Shown: positions 1 to 9,033, numbered from the stretch's first letter. The stretch: DNA of 64,000 bases from Promicromonospora soli (GCF_014653785.1 NZ_BNAS01000001.1:791898-855897), one strand, 5' to 3'. The notes: generated by a model not told the origin, from the letters alone. Made by a program: numbers and translations.

Positions 1-1
1 G

Positions 2-706
2 GAGCCGCTGGCGGACAGGTTCGTCGACCTCGTCGACGCGCGTTCCGGGCAGCGGGCGCTCGACGTCGGGTGCGGTCCGGGCGCGGTGACCGAGCGGCTG
101 TCACGCCGGCTCGGGCCCGACGCCGTTGTCGCAGTCGATCCCTCCGAACCGTTCGTCGAGGCGGCCCGCGGACGGTGCCCCGGCGTCGACGTCCGCCAGG
201 GCGTGGCCGAGGCGCTGCCGTTCGACGACGACACCGTGGATCTGGCACTCGCACAGCTCGTGGTGCACTTCATGACCGACCCCGTGGCGGGGCTGCGGGA
301 GATGGCGCGCGTGGCCCGACCGGGCGGCGTGGTCGCCGCGAGCGTCTGGGACTTCGGCGGCGGGAGAGCGCCGTTGTCCACGTTCTGGCGCGCCGCCCGG
401 GACCTCGAACCGGGCATGGTCGACGAGTCGGCAGTCGCGGGCGCCGGCGACGGGCACCTCGCCGGCCTGTTCCGGCAAGCCGGCCTCCACGACCTGCGAT
501 CCCACGAGCTCACCGTCGTGTCGCGGTACGCCGACTTCACGGAGTGGTGGGAGCCGTACACCCTCGGCGTGGGGCTGGTCGGGGACTACATCGCCGGGCT
601 GGAGCCCGATGCTCGGCGGGCAGTCGAGACACGCTGCCGCGAGCTGCTCCCTGACGGGCCGTTCGAGGTGACCGCAACTGCATGGACGGTCATCGCGCGG
701 GCGTGA
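2..706 (+). CDS. SAM-dependent methyltransferase (5' end outside window)
   Basis: The reading frame is open from base 2, so the start lies upstream of the window; 234 residues are visible. The SAM-binding motif I LDVGCGPG is at visible residues 20-27, followed by the acidic post-I strand (VVAVDPSE) and a motif II/III region around LALAQLVVHF. This is a class I (Methyltransf_11/25-type) small-molecule methyltransferase. The acceptor cannot be read from the sequence. A GTG at 86 lies after motif I and cannot be the true start. The next gene begins about 120 bases downstream on the same strand. Confidence 0.85.
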   Translation, partial: EPLADRFVDLVDARSGQRALDVGCGPGAVTERLSRRLGPDAVVAVDPSEPFVEAARGRCPGVDVRQGVAEALPFDDDTVDLALAQLVVHFMTDPVAGLREMARVARPGGVVAASVWDFGGGRAPLSTFWRAARDLEPGMVDESAVAGAGDGHLAGLFRQAGLHDLRSHELTVVSRYADFTEWWEPYTLGVGLVGDYIAGLEPDARRAVETRCRELLPDGPFEVTATAWTVIARA

Positions 707-829
707 GGCCTCGAATCACCTCGCCCCTGCACGCGTCGCTCGGTAGCGTCTCGAGAGTTCCCACTGCTGGGAGCCATGAGACCGTCCCGGCCACCCCGGC
801 AGCTCCCGACGCCGAGAGCAGGTTTCGTC

Positions 830-1207
830 ATGGCAAGCCGGATCAGCGAGCTCGTGCTCAAGTGCCACGACCCCGAGGTGCTGGCACGGTTCTGGTGCGA
901 CGTCCTGGACTACGTGGTGCTCGGTACCGAGCCGGACGGCCTCGAGATCGGGCCGCGCGAAGGGTTCGGCGGCCCGCAGCCGACGATCATCCTCAGCCGC
1001 AGCGACGAGCCGAGGATCGGGAGACTCCGGCTGCACATCGACGTCAACGCCACCGACCGCGACCAGGACGCCGAGCTCGAACGCCTCCTCGCGGCCGGGG
1101 CCGTGCTCGCCGACGTCGGTCAGACCGGCGAGGAGCCCTGGCACGTGCTCGCCGATCCAGAAGGCAACGAGTTCTGCCTGCTCAGGGCTCGCCTCGACCC
1201 GCTCTGA
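830..1207 (+). CDS. VOC/glyoxalase-superfamily protein
   Basis: 125 residues beginning MASRISELVLKCHDP. The ATG at 830 was chosen because the fold starts there and a gagagcagg ribosome-binding stretch precedes it; an upstream ATG at 776 would add 18 residues that look unrelated. The N-terminal strand followed by DPEVLARFWCDVLDY, and the C-terminal WHVLADPEGNEFCLL, are the two beta-alpha-beta modules of a Glyoxalase_6-type VOC domain. The C-terminal DPEGNEF glutamate is the usual metal ligand. No substrate can be assigned. Confidence 0.8.
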   Translation: MASRISELVLKCHDPEVLARFWCDVLDYVVLGTEPDGLEIGPREGFGGPQPTIILSRSDEPRIGRLRLHIDVNATDRDQDAELERLLAAGAVLADVGQTGEEPWHVLADPEGNEFCLLRARLDPL

Positions 1208-1288
1208 CGATTCACGAACCACCCCGCCGGCTTCCCCCCAAGTTGAATATAGCCAGGCTAGCGAAATCGACCGAGGAGGACAGGGCAC

Positions 1289-1852
1289 ATGACAACCGAA
1301 GACGTCGTCCTGCTGGACGAGGACCACAACCCGATCGGGTCGGAGCGCAAGGACGTCGTGCACTCCAAGAGCACGCCGCTGCACCTGGCGTTCTCGTGCC
1401 ATGTGCTGAACGCGGCGGGCCAGGTGCTGGTCACCCGACGCTCCCTGGGCAAGCGCGCGTGGCCGGGAGTCTGGACCAACTCCTGCTGCGGGCACCCGCA
1501 GCCGGGCGAGCCGATCGAGGACGCCGTGGTCCGTCGCGTCCGGCACGAGCTCGGCCTGTCCGTGCGTGAGCTTCGGTCCGAGCTGCCGGACTTCCGGTAT
1601 CGCGCCACCGATGCCTCGGGGATCGTGGAGAACGAGGTGTGCCCCGTCTTCCTCGCGGTCACCGACGAGGAGCCGCACCTGAACCCGCTCGAGGTCATGG
1701 AGGCCCGGTGGGCCGGCCCCGGCGAGCTGGGCAGCGCACTCCGCTCGGCACCCTGGGCCTTCTCGCCCTGGTTCGTGAGCCAGGCGCGCGAGATGCCCCT
1801 CTACGCGCCACCCGGCTCCGGCAGCCCGTTCGCCGACGAGGCACCCCGATGA
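1289..1852 (+). CDS. idi: type I isopentenyl-diphosphate delta-isomerase
   Basis: 187 residues. It interconverts isopentenyl and dimethylallyl diphosphate in the cytoplasm for terpenoid, quinone and carotenoid synthesis. The Nudix-like fold carries TNSCCGHP with the catalytic Cys at residue 67, and GIVENEVCPVF with the metal/catalytic glutamates at 114 and 116; these positions match the E. coli enzyme. The C-terminal WAFSPWF motif is present. The ATG follows a GAGGAGGA ribosome-binding site. No other isoprenoid gene is adjacent, so it appears to be a stand-alone transcription unit. Confidence 0.96.
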   Translation: MTTEDVVLLDEDHNPIGSERKDVVHSKSTPLHLAFSCHVLNAAGQVLVTRRSLGKRAWPGVWTNSCCGHPQPGEPIEDAVVRRVRHELGLSVRELRSELPDFRYRATDASGIVENEVCPVFLAVTDEEPHLNPLEVMEARWAGPGELGSALRSAPWAFSPWFVSQAREMPLYAPPGSGSPFADEAPR

Positions 1853-1899
1853 CCGCGCGCGGCCCCGCTCGCGGACCGACTTCGCCGAGCCGAGCCGGG

Positions 1900-2805
1900 T
1901 CAGGCCCCAACCAACCGCCGGGTCTGCTCGGCGATCGTCGTCCAGGCCACGGCCGGCAGGTCGTGGCCGATGCCGGAGAGGATCGTCAGCTTCGCACCCG
2001 GGACAGCGCGCGCCGTCGCGCGAGCCGCCGACGTCTTGATGACGGGGTCGTCCTCGCCGTGCAGCACGAGCGTCGGAGCGGTGATGTCGCGCAGCCGCGG
2101 TCCGTGCCACTCGGCACGGAGCTGGCGGCCCAGCGCCGTCATGTCGCGCGGCCCGGCGTCGAGCCCGCGCTCGATCCGCGCGCGCGCCGCGACCTCGTCG
2201 CAGGGGTTCGCCGGCGACGCCATTCCCTTCGCGACGGCTAAGGATGCGGCCAGGTCGCCCTCCCGGCCATCTGGATACTTCTTCGTGGCGAGCCGCGCGA
2301 GCAGGCCGAAGCGCAGGTAGCGCAGGGTGCCCAGCCCGGAGGCGTCGCTCGGCGGAGCATCGAACGAGACGAGACCGAGCACACGCTGCGGATGACGTAG
2401 CGCGACACGTTGCGCGACCACGCCCCCCAGGGAGTGCCCGAACACCACCGCACGCTCCCACCCGACGGCGTCGAGCACGGCAGCGGCGTCGTCGACAACC
2501 TCCTCGGCGGTGTAGGGCGCGGTGCCCGTCCCGAGCAGACCGGTCCACGAGCGGTGCCGCTCGGACCGGCCGAACCGGGTGGACTCCCCTGTGTCGCGCT
2601 GGTCGAAGCGGACCACGTCGAAGCCCTCGTCCGCGAAGGCGTGACACAGCCCGTCCGGCCACCAGAACCGGGACATCGCCATGCCCATCATGAGCAGGAG
2701 AGGAGTGTCCCCGCCGTGCTCGAACCGGTCGTAGGCGAGCTCGACGTCACCGTTGTGCGCGTACGCGGTCGGCTTCCAGGCATCACGGTCCGTCAGCGAA
2801 GTCAT
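1900..2805 (-). CDS. alpha/beta-hydrolase
   Basis: 301 residues starting MTSLTDRDAWKP. The ATG at 2805 was chosen; the frame stays open further upstream but that part is composition noise. The nucleophile elbow GHSLGG places Ser125. The acid is probably in LHGEDDPV (Asp252/253) and the catalytic His is in GIGHDLP (His281), giving a full triad. A substrate-facing cap lies between about residues 150 and 235. The protein resembles the pimeloyl-ester/haloperoxidase-like hydrolases, but the substrate is unknown. It lies divergent from the DeoR regulator about 115 bases away. Confidence 0.85.
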   Translation of the reverse strand: MTSLTDRDAWKPTAYAHNGDVELAYDRFEHGGDTPLLLMMGMAMSRFWWPDGLCHAFADEGFDVVRFDQRDTGESTRFGRSERHRSWTGLLGTGTAPYTAEEVVDDAAAVLDAVGWERAVVFGHSLGGVVAQRVALRHPQRVLGLVSFDAPPSDASGLGTLRYLRFGLLARLATKKYPDGREGDLAASLAVAKGMASPANPCDEVAARARIERGLDAGPRDMTALGRQLRAEWHGPRLRDITAPTLVLHGEDDPVIKTSAARATARAVPGAKLTILSGIGHDLPAVAWTTIAEQTRRLVGA

Positions 2806-2920
2806 CCCTATTCGGTACACCCCGGCAGAGCAGGTCGCCAGTCGAGCGGTGCGGGCAGTTCCGGAATGAGGCGGCACGCGGCAGACTCGGACCAGGTAGC
2901 CGCAGAACAGGAGCGTGACG

Positions 2921-3733
2921 ATGGCGTTCGACGCATCCGCCGGCCCCGGGTCCCCAGCACCCGAGCACGCCGCCCGGCAGGGGTCGCGGACCGAGGAGCT
3001 GCTCGCGCTCGTGCGCCGTCGCGGGCGGATCGAGGTGAGCGAGTCGGCCCGCCTGCTGTCCGTCTCGCAGGAGACCGTGCGCCGCGAGCTGCGCAAGCTG
3101 GAGGCGCAGGGTCTGGTGCGACGGAGCTACGGGCTCGCGTTCCCCGTCGAGACGAGCTCGTTCGAGACGGCGCTGTCGGCACGCCGGCAGAGCTTCCCGG
3201 AGGAGAAGGCGCGGATCGCGGCGGAGGCCGCACGCCACCTGGGCGAGGCGCAGACGATCTTCATCGACGAGGGTTTCCAGCCCCTGCTCGCAGCGCGGGC
3301 CCTGCCGCGGGACCGTGAGCTCACGGTGCTCACCTCCTCGCTCCTGGTCGCGACCGAGCTGTCGGCCAGGTCGAACGTGCAGGTCATCATGATCGGCGGG
3401 CGGGTGCGCGGCAAGACGCTCGGCGTGGTCGACGGCACGGCAGTGGACATGATCCGCACGTTCCGCCTCGACCTTGGGCTGATCGGCTCGAACGGCGTCA
3501 CGATCGAGGACGGCCTGACCACGCCGGACCCGGCGGTCGCGCGCGTCAAGGCCGCCGCGATCGAGGTGAGCAGGCGGCGGATCTTCATCGGGGCGCACCA
3601 CAAGTTCGGCGTCACCAGCTTCGTCCGCTTCGCCGGTCTGGACGACTTCGAGGCGATGATCACCGGCACGCAGCTCGGTTCGGCCCGTGCGCGCGCGTTC
3701 CACGCGGCCGGCGCAAACATCGTTCAGGTCTGA
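2921..3733 (+). CDS. DeoR-family sugar-phosphate-responsive transcriptional regulator
   Basis: 270 residues. The N-terminal DeoR winged helix (about residues 27-80, ELLALVRRRGRIEVSESARL then SQETVRRELRKLEAQG) is followed by the isomerase-like DeoRC sensor domain. That domain includes FIDEG, LTSSLLVATEL, MIGGRV and the conserved HHKFG near the C-terminus. The family usually represses carbohydrate genes until a phosphorylated sugar binds. ATG 2921 is preferred over GTG 2915 because the AGGAG at 2909-2913 is better spaced. It sits immediately before the polyol transport operon and is its likely regulator. Confidence 0.9.
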   Translation: MAFDASAGPGSPAPEHAARQGSRTEELLALVRRRGRIEVSESARLLSVSQETVRRELRKLEAQGLVRRSYGLAFPVETSSFETALSARRQSFPEEKARIAAEAARHLGEAQTIFIDEGFQPLLAARALPRDRELTVLTSSLLVATELSARSNVQVIMIGGRVRGKTLGVVDGTAVDMIRTFRLDLGLIGSNGVTIEDGLTTPDPAVARVKAAAIEVSRRRIFIGAHHKFGVTSFVRFAGLDDFEAMITGTQLGSARARAFHAAGANIVQV

Positions 3734-3936
3734 GGCGAGCGTTCCCTCGCATGACCGATTGGCCCGTCAGGGGCACCAGTTCGTGCCCGGTTGTGGACCG
3801 ATTCAGCGCGCGCCCCGTCCGGGCTTTCAGGGTCGCCCGGCCCGGTGTGCGACGTCGGACGTGTGCGTTCCCACCATCCCCCTGACCGTTTCAAAAATAC
3901 CGTCATTGACCCCTTCTCCCGCGCAGGCGAAGCATG

Positions 3937-3948
3937 TGCGAATTCGCA
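3937..3948. promoter_or_regulatory. 12-bp palindrome upstream of polyol operon
   Basis: TGCGAATTCGCA is a perfect palindrome about 52 bases upstream of the binding-protein start codon. It lies within the 266-base gap that must hold the operon promoter, next to an AT-richer stretch (TTTCAAAAATACC near 3889). It is a plausible operator for the neighbouring DeoR protein, but no family consensus was matched. Confidence 0.35.
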
Positions 3949-3999
3949 TCCCACGAACGGGACGCATCTCACGACGCTGTGACGAGAAGGGTCGAAGCA

Positions 4000-5376
4000 A
4001 TGAAGCTCACGAGGATTGCGCGCAGGAAGGCCGCGCCCGCCGGGCTCGCGGCCACCGCGCTTGCCCTGGCGCTGACCGCTTGTGCCGGCGCTGGTGGCGG
4101 AGGTGGTGGTGGCGGCGCGGCGGGAGACGGCGAGCCGGTCGAGCTCACGCTCGCGACCGTCAACAACCCGCAGATGAAGGACATGGAGGAGCTGAAGGGT
4201 GAGTTCGAGAAGGACCACCCCGACATCAAGGTCAACTTCATCCAGATGGAGGAGAACGACCTGCGCGACGCCGTCACGAAGGACGTCGCCACGGACGGCG
4301 GGCAGTACGACATCGTCACGGTCGGCGCCTACGAGGTGCCGATCTGGGCGGAGAACGGCTGGCTCACCGACCTCACCGGAGACCTCGAGGGCGACGCCGA
4401 CTACGACGTCGACGATCTGTTCGAGCCTGTGAAGGACGCCCTCGCCGTCGACGGTTCGCTCTACGCGGTCCCGTTCTACGGCGAGTCGTCGATGCTGATG
4501 TACAACAAGGAGCTGTTCGACGAGGCCGGCCTGACGATGCCGGAGCACCCGACGTGGCAGCAGGTCGCGGACTTCGCGCGCCAGCTCGACTCGGACGCCG
4601 TCGACGGCATCTGCCTGCGTGGCAAGCCCGGCTGGGGCGAGCTGTTCGCCCCGCTGACGACGGTCGTGCAGACGTTCGGCGGCAGCTGGTACGACGAGGA
4701 CTGGAACGCCCAGGTCGACTCCCCCGAGTTCGCCGAGGCCACGCAGTTCTACGTGGACCTGGTGCGCGACGCCGGCGAGGACGACCCCGTGTCCACGGGG
4801 TTCACCGAGTGCCTGAACACCGTCAGCCAGGGCCGGTCCGCCATGTGGGTGGACGCCACCGTGGCCGCCGGCCTGCTCGAGGACCCCGAGTCGTCGGAGG
4901 TCGCCGGGAAGATGGGCTACGTGCACGCCCCGGTCGTCAAGACCGAGGAGTCAGGGTGGCTGTGGTCCTGGAACCTCGCGATCCCCGAGACGACGCAGAA
5001 CCGCGAGGCGGCCGTCGAGTTCGTGAAGTGGGCGACGAGCAAGGAGTACCACCAGCTCGTCGGCACGGAGCTCGGCTGGAGCCGGGTGCCCCCGGGCGCG
5101 CGGAACTCGACCTACGAGATCCCCGAGTACCAGGAGGCCGCCGCGGCCTTCGCGCCGATCACGCGCGACATCATGCTCGCGGTGAACCCGGAGCAGCCGG
5201 GCCTGGCGCCGCAGCCGTGGACCGGCATCCAGTACGTCACGATCCCGGAGTTCCCGGACCTCGGGAACCAGGTCTCGCAGGATCTGGCCGACGTCTTCGC
5301 CGGACGTAGTGAGCTCGCGCCCGTGCTCGAACGTGCCCAGCAGCTCGCCCAGGAGGCGGGCGACGCCCAGAAGTAA
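4000..5376 (+). CDS. polyol/sugar ABC transporter substrate-binding lipoprotein
   Basis: 458 residues. A basic N-terminus and hydrophobic stretch end in the lipobox LTAC, with the lipidated Cys at about residue 28, followed by a glycine-rich linker. The mature part is a family 1 extracellular solute-binding protein of the kind used for mannitol and sorbitol. It feeds the two permeases encoded next. The ATG at 4000 is the start that places the signal peptide at the N-terminus. The binding protein, two permeases and a polyol dehydrogenase in order indicate a sugar-alcohol importer. No ATPase gene is present, so a shared MsiK-type ATPase elsewhere is expected. Confidence 0.9.
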   Translation: MKLTRIARRKAAPAGLAATALALALTACAGAGGGGGGGGAAGDGEPVELTLATVNNPQMKDMEELKGEFEKDHPDIKVNFIQMEENDLRDAVTKDVATDGGQYDIVTVGAYEVPIWAENGWLTDLTGDLEGDADYDVDDLFEPVKDALAVDGSLYAVPFYGESSMLMYNKELFDEAGLTMPEHPTWQQVADFARQLDSDAVDGICLRGKPGWGELFAPLTTVVQTFGGSWYDEDWNAQVDSPEFAEATQFYVDLVRDAGEDDPVSTGFTECLNTVSQGRSAMWVDATVAAGLLEDPESSEVAGKMGYVHAPVVKTEESGWLWSWNLAIPETTQNREAAVEFVKWATSKEYHQLVGTELGWSRVPPGARNSTYEIPEYQEAAAAFAPITRDIMLAVNPEQPGLAPQPWTGIQYVTIPEFPDLGNQVSQDLADVFAGRSELAPVLERAQQLAQEAGDAQK

Positions 5377-5384
5377 GCCGGACC

Positions 5385-5410
5385 GGGGCGCGGGGGTCAC
5401 CCCGCGCCCC
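5385..5410 (+). promoter_or_regulatory. strong intercistronic hairpin after binding-protein gene
   Basis: GGGGCGCGGGG, loop GTCA, CCCCGCGCCCC: an 11-bp all-GC stem starting nine bases after the binding-protein stop codon and ending 46 bases before the first permease. There is no T tract. Such stem-loops commonly stabilise the upstream message or partly terminate, making binding protein more abundant than permeases; that role is inferred here. Confidence 0.6.
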
Positions 5411-5455
5411 GCCCCGCCGTCGCGCGGGGACGTCCCGAGCCCCAGGAAGGGCGAC

Positions 5456-6403
5456 ATGACCGTTCTGATGAGTGCCCCGACGACGAGGCGCCGCGCCCGT
5501 TCGGCGGGCTCTGCCGCGAAGCAGTCCCGGCGCAGCAGCCTCGCCGTATCACGCGCCATGCTCTGGCCGGCGCTGGCCACCTCGATCGTCCTCACCCAGA
5601 TCCCGTTCGTGGTGACGATCTTCTACTCCCTGCAGAACTGGAACCTGCTGCGCCCGGGTGACCGGGGGTTCGCCGGCCTCGACAACTACGTCAGCGTGCT
5701 GCGCGACGGCTCGTTCCTGTCGTCGCTCGGGGCGACCGTCGCGGTGACCGGAAGCTCGGTGGTCCTCTCGACCGTGCTCGGCCTGCTGTTCGCGGTGCTC
5801 CTCGACCGGAACTTCCGCGGGCGGGGCCTGGCCCGGACGCTGATGATCACGCCGTTCCTCGTCATGCCCGCCGCGGCGGCCCTCGTGTGGAAGTGGTCGA
5901 TCCTCGACGCGACCACCGGGATGGCCAACTGGGCTCTGGGGCTCGTCGGCATCCCGCCCGTCGCCTGGAACACCGACGTGCCGATCGTCACGATCATCGC
6001 GGTGCTCACCTGGCAGTACACGCCGTTCGCGATGCTGATCCTGCTGGCCGGCCTGCAGGCCCAGAACAAGGACGTGCTCGAGGCGGCCGCCGTGGACGGC
6101 GCCGGTCCGCTGCGCACGTTCGGCTGGATCACGCTGCCGCACCTGCGGCAGTACGTCGAGATCGCGGTGCTGCTGGCCTCGATCATGCTGCTCCAGGTGT
6201 TCGACCCCATCGCGATCATGACGCGCGGCACCGGCGGCACCAAGACGCTCTCCTACCTGCTCTACGAGCGGGCGTTCGTCGGGCTGGAGGTCGGCGAGGC
6301 CGCGGCGTACGGCGTGATGACCGTGCTCGTGACGATCGTCGTCGCCACGGTCGCGCTGCGGACGCTCTTCAAGGTCTTCTCGACGGAAGGACTCGGACGA
6401 TGA
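5456..6403 (+). CDS. ABC sugar/polyol transporter permease (MalF type)
   Basis: 315 residues with about six membrane spans after a basic cytoplasmic N-terminus. The EAA loop that docks the ATPase is visible as EAAAVDGAGPLRTFGWITLP. The ATG at 5456 follows AGGAAGG by five bases; the frame is open further upstream but without protein-like sequence. The stop overlaps the next start as ATGA, so the two permeases are translationally coupled. It forms the membrane channel with the following gene product. Confidence 0.92.
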   Translation: MTVLMSAPTTRRRARSAGSAAKQSRRSSLAVSRAMLWPALATSIVLTQIPFVVTIFYSLQNWNLLRPGDRGFAGLDNYVSVLRDGSFLSSLGATVAVTGSSVVLSTVLGLLFAVLLDRNFRGRGLARTLMITPFLVMPAAAALVWKWSILDATTGMANWALGLVGIPPVAWNTDVPIVTIIAVLTWQYTPFAMLILLAGLQAQNKDVLEAAAVDGAGPLRTFGWITLPHLRQYVEIAVLLASIMLLQVFDPIAIMTRGTGGTKTLSYLLYERAFVGLEVGEAAAYGVMTVLVTIVVATVALRTLFKVFSTEGLGR

Positions 6404-7218
6404 CCACCTCGCGCCTCCGCGGGTCCCTGGTGACGGCGGTCACCTGGGTGCTCGTGCTCGCCTTCTTCTTCCCCGTGGCGTGGATGGTGTTCACGGCCTT
6501 CAAGCCCGAGCGCCAGGCCGCCACGATGCCGCCCACGTTCGCGCCCGACCTCACACTGTCCGGCTTTCAGGCGGTCTTCGACCGGGACATGCTGCCGTAC
6601 CTGATCAACTCCCTCAGTGCGAGTGTCGGGTCGACGCTCCTGGTCCTCGTGCTGGCGGTGCCCGCCGCATACGCGCTGAGCATCCGGCCGATCGTCAAGG
6701 TGCGCGACGCCCTGTTCTTCTTCATCTCGACCCGCTTCATGCCGGTGGCCGCCTCGATCATCCCGGTGTACCTGCTCCTGCAGTCCGTGGGCGGCCTGGA
6801 CAACATCACCTGGCTGACCATCCTCTACATCGGCGTGAACCTGCCGATCGCGGTGTGGATGATGCGGTCGTTCCTCGCGGAGGTGCCGCGCGAGCTCATC
6901 GAGGCGGCGCAGCTTGACGGCGCCCGCCTGGGCACCGAGATCTTCCGCGTCGTGCTGCCGATCGTCATGCCGGGCATCGCAGCGGCCGGCCTCATCTGCT
7001 TCATCTTCGCGTGGAACGAGTTCTTCCTCGCGAACCTCCTGACCGCCCAGGTGGCACGTACGACGCCGCCGTTCCTCACGAGCTTCGTCGACGGCCGCGG
7101 CCAGTTCCTCGCGGTGCTGTCCGCGGCGGCGACCGTCGCGATCGTCCCGGTCGTGATCGCCGGGTGGATCGCGCAGAAGCAGCTCGTCCGTGGCCTCGCG
7201 ATGGGAGCTATCAAGTGA
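6400..7218 (+). CDS. ABC sugar/polyol transporter permease (MalG type)
   Basis: 272 residues with six predicted spans. The EAA motif reads EAAQLDGARLGTEIFRVVLP, and the protein ends in the LVRGLAMGAIK tail usual for MalG-type permeases. It starts in a 4-nt ATGA overlap with the first permease. Its own stop overlaps the GTG start of the dehydrogenase, so the transporter and enzyme form one translationally coupled unit. Confidence 0.92.
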   Translation: MTTSRLRGSLVTAVTWVLVLAFFFPVAWMVFTAFKPERQAATMPPTFAPDLTLSGFQAVFDRDMLPYLINSLSASVGSTLLVLVLAVPAAYALSIRPIVKVRDALFFFISTRFMPVAASIIPVYLLLQSVGGLDNITWLTILYIGVNLPIAVWMMRSFLAEVPRELIEAAQLDGARLGTEIFRVVLPIVMPGIAAAGLICFIFAWNEFFLANLLTAQVARTTPPFLTSFVDGRGQFLAVLSAAATVAIVPVVIAGWIAQKQLVRGLAMGAIK

Positions 7219-8717
7219 CCCTGGACCTCGGCACCGCGCTCGTGGGCGCTCCGTTCGTGGGCACCCCGCTCGACGTCGAGCTGCCCCCGTACGACCGCTC
7301 CGGAATCGGGGTGGGCATCGTCCACCTCGGCGTCGGCGGCTTCCACCGCGCGCACCAGGCGCTGGCGGTCGACGAGCTGCTGCGCCGCGGCGAGGCCCGC
7401 GAGTGGGGCATCTGCGGCGTCGGCCTGCTGCCGGGCGACGCCGCGATGCGCGACGCGCTGCAGGCGCAGGACGGTCTGTACACCCTCGTGACCAAGCATC
7501 CGGACGGACGGCTGGACGCCCGCGTCGTCGGCAGCCTCGTGGAGTACCTGTTCGCGCCGGACGACCCGGAGGTCGTGCTGGAGCGCCTCGCCGACCCGGC
7601 GACCCGGATCGTCTCCCTGACGATCACGGAGGGCGGCTACAACTTCGACCAGGTCACCGGCGAGTTCGATGTGACGGCGCCCGCCGTCGTCGCCGACGCC
7701 CGTCCGGGCGCGGTCCCGGCCACGGTGTTCGGCTACGTCGTGGAGGCCCTGGCCCGACGCCGGTCGCGCGACCTGCCGCCCTTCACCGTGATGTCTTGCG
7801 ACAACGTGCAGGGCAACGGCGAGAAGGCCCGGACCGTCTTCTCGACCTTCGCGGCCCTGCGTGACCCGGAGCTCGGCGCGTGGGTGCACGACGCCGTCGC
7901 GTTCCCCAGCTCGATGGTGGACCGCATCACCCCCGTGACGACCGACGAGGACCGTGACCTGGTCCGCGAGCGCCTCGGCGTCGAGGACCGCTGGCCCGTG
8001 GTGGCCGAGCCGTTCTTCCAGTGGGTGCTGGAGGACCGGTTCCCGCTGGGCCGGCCGCGGTTCGAGGACGCGGGTGTGCAGCTCGTCGAGGACGTCGAGC
8101 CCTATGAGCTGATGAAGCTGCGGCTGCTCAACGCGAGCCACCAGGCGATCGCGTACTTCGGGTGGCTGAGCGGCTACCGGTACGCGCACGAGGCGGTGGC
8201 GGATCCGGTGGTGGCGGCGTTCGTACGCGACTTCATGGACCGTGAGGCGACGCCGACGCTGCGGCCGGTGCCGGGCGTCGACCTGGACGCGTACAAGACG
8301 ACGCTGGTGGAGCGGTTCGGGAACCCGGCCGTGCGCGACACGCTGGCGAGGCTGTGCGCGGAGACGTCGGACCGCATCCCGAAGTGGCTGGTGCCGGTGG
8401 TGCGCGAGCAGCTCCGCTCGGGGGGCGAGATCGCCCGGTCGGCCGCGATCATCGCGAGCTGGGCGCGCTACGCCGAAGGGGTGGACGAGCAGGGCGAGCC
8501 GATCCAGGTGGTGGACCGGCTCGCGGACGAGCTCGTCCCGCTTGCCCGGTCGCAGCGGGACGACCCGGTGGCCTTCCTGCGTAACCCGGCGCTGTTCGGG
8601 TCACTGGTGGACGAGCCGCGCTTCGTCGAGGCGTACCTCGACACGCTCGGCTCGCTGCACCGGGTCGGGGCACACGCGACGCTGGAGGCGCTGGTCGGTG
8701 CGTCACCCGGCAAGTAG
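7215..8717 (+). CDS. mannitol dehydrogenase-family polyol:NAD oxidoreductase
   Basis: 500 residues. It oxidises a polyol such as mannitol (to fructose) or an arabinitol/sorbitol-type substrate in the cytoplasm. The Rossmann start is GIVHLGVGGFHRAHQA. The catalytic set KLRLLNASHQAIAY gives Lys301, Asn306 and His309, with the same spacing as Lys295, Asn300 and His303 of Pseudomonas mannitol 2-dehydrogenase. The start is the GTG at 7215, in a GTGA overlap with the permease stop. The length is typical of the long-chain polyol dehydrogenases. The family is certain; mannitol as substrate is inferred from the transporter neighbours. Confidence 0.9.
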   Translation: MTLDLGTALVGAPFVGTPLDVELPPYDRSGIGVGIVHLGVGGFHRAHQALAVDELLRRGEAREWGICGVGLLPGDAAMRDALQAQDGLYTLVTKHPDGRLDARVVGSLVEYLFAPDDPEVVLERLADPATRIVSLTITEGGYNFDQVTGEFDVTAPAVVADARPGAVPATVFGYVVEALARRRSRDLPPFTVMSCDNVQGNGEKARTVFSTFAALRDPELGAWVHDAVAFPSSMVDRITPVTTDEDRDLVRERLGVEDRWPVVAEPFFQWVLEDRFPLGRPRFEDAGVQLVEDVEPYELMKLRLLNASHQAIAYFGWLSGYRYAHEAVADPVVAAFVRDFMDREATPTLRPVPGVDLDAYKTTLVERFGNPAVRDTLARLCAETSDRIPKWLVPVVREQLRSGGEIARSAAIIASWARYAEGVDEQGEPIQVVDRLADELVPLARSQRDDPVAFLRNPALFGSLVDEPRFVEAYLDTLGSLHRVGAHATLEALVGASPGK

Positions 8718-8757
8718 GTCCCGGTGACGGGGGCGTCCGTGCGCGAGCAGGCCGCGG

Positions 8758-8973
8758 GTGGTTTTCGCGGGGCACCTGCGCTGCGATGGCCTCCGTGGCG
8801 TGCGCGTGATCTCGTTCCTTCGCTCGGCTGTCGCCGATCCCGGGCGACGCCTGAACGGCGCTGATGATCCTGACGGTGATCATCGGCGTGGTCACGATGC
8901 GTTGGCGCAGACCATCGTCGAGACGCAGAATGCAGAGATCGAAGCGATGGAGAACCTGCTCACCTCGATGTGA
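8758..8973 (+). pseudogene. decayed DUF305 gene, C-terminal end only
   Basis: The last two dozen codons read LAQTIVETQNAEIEAMENLL, the final helix of DUF305 proteins (consensus like LAxxIIxxQxxEIxxM). The His-rich core expected before it is missing. A short membrane-helix-like piece, MILTVIIGVVTMRW, lies just upstream in another frame (ATG 8864), which suggests deletion plus frameshift. The remnant precedes a copper gene, a common DUF305 neighbourhood. The rest of 8718-9033 holds only this remnant and the hairpin that follows it. Confidence 0.5.
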
Positions 8974-8978
8974 CCGAT

Positions 8979-9013
8979 GGGTGGTGCGCCGGCGACGAGC
9001 CGGCGCACCACCC
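8979..9013 (+). terminator. 15-bp perfect hairpin after DUF305 remnant
   Basis: GGGTGGTGCGCCGGC, loop GACGA, then the exact reverse complement. It begins six bases after the remnant's stop codon and ends about 20 bases before the CopC-CopD start codon. It has no T tract, as is common in actinobacteria. It looks like the surviving terminator of the lost gene, or a leader hairpin for copCD. Confidence 0.6.
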
Positions 9014-9033
9014 CGGCTGTAAAGGGGTCTGAC

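Noticed and set aside
3734-3999. A small gene upstream of the polyol binding protein
   Set aside because: Frames here are short and change composition; the interval reads as promoter and leader with a palindrome.
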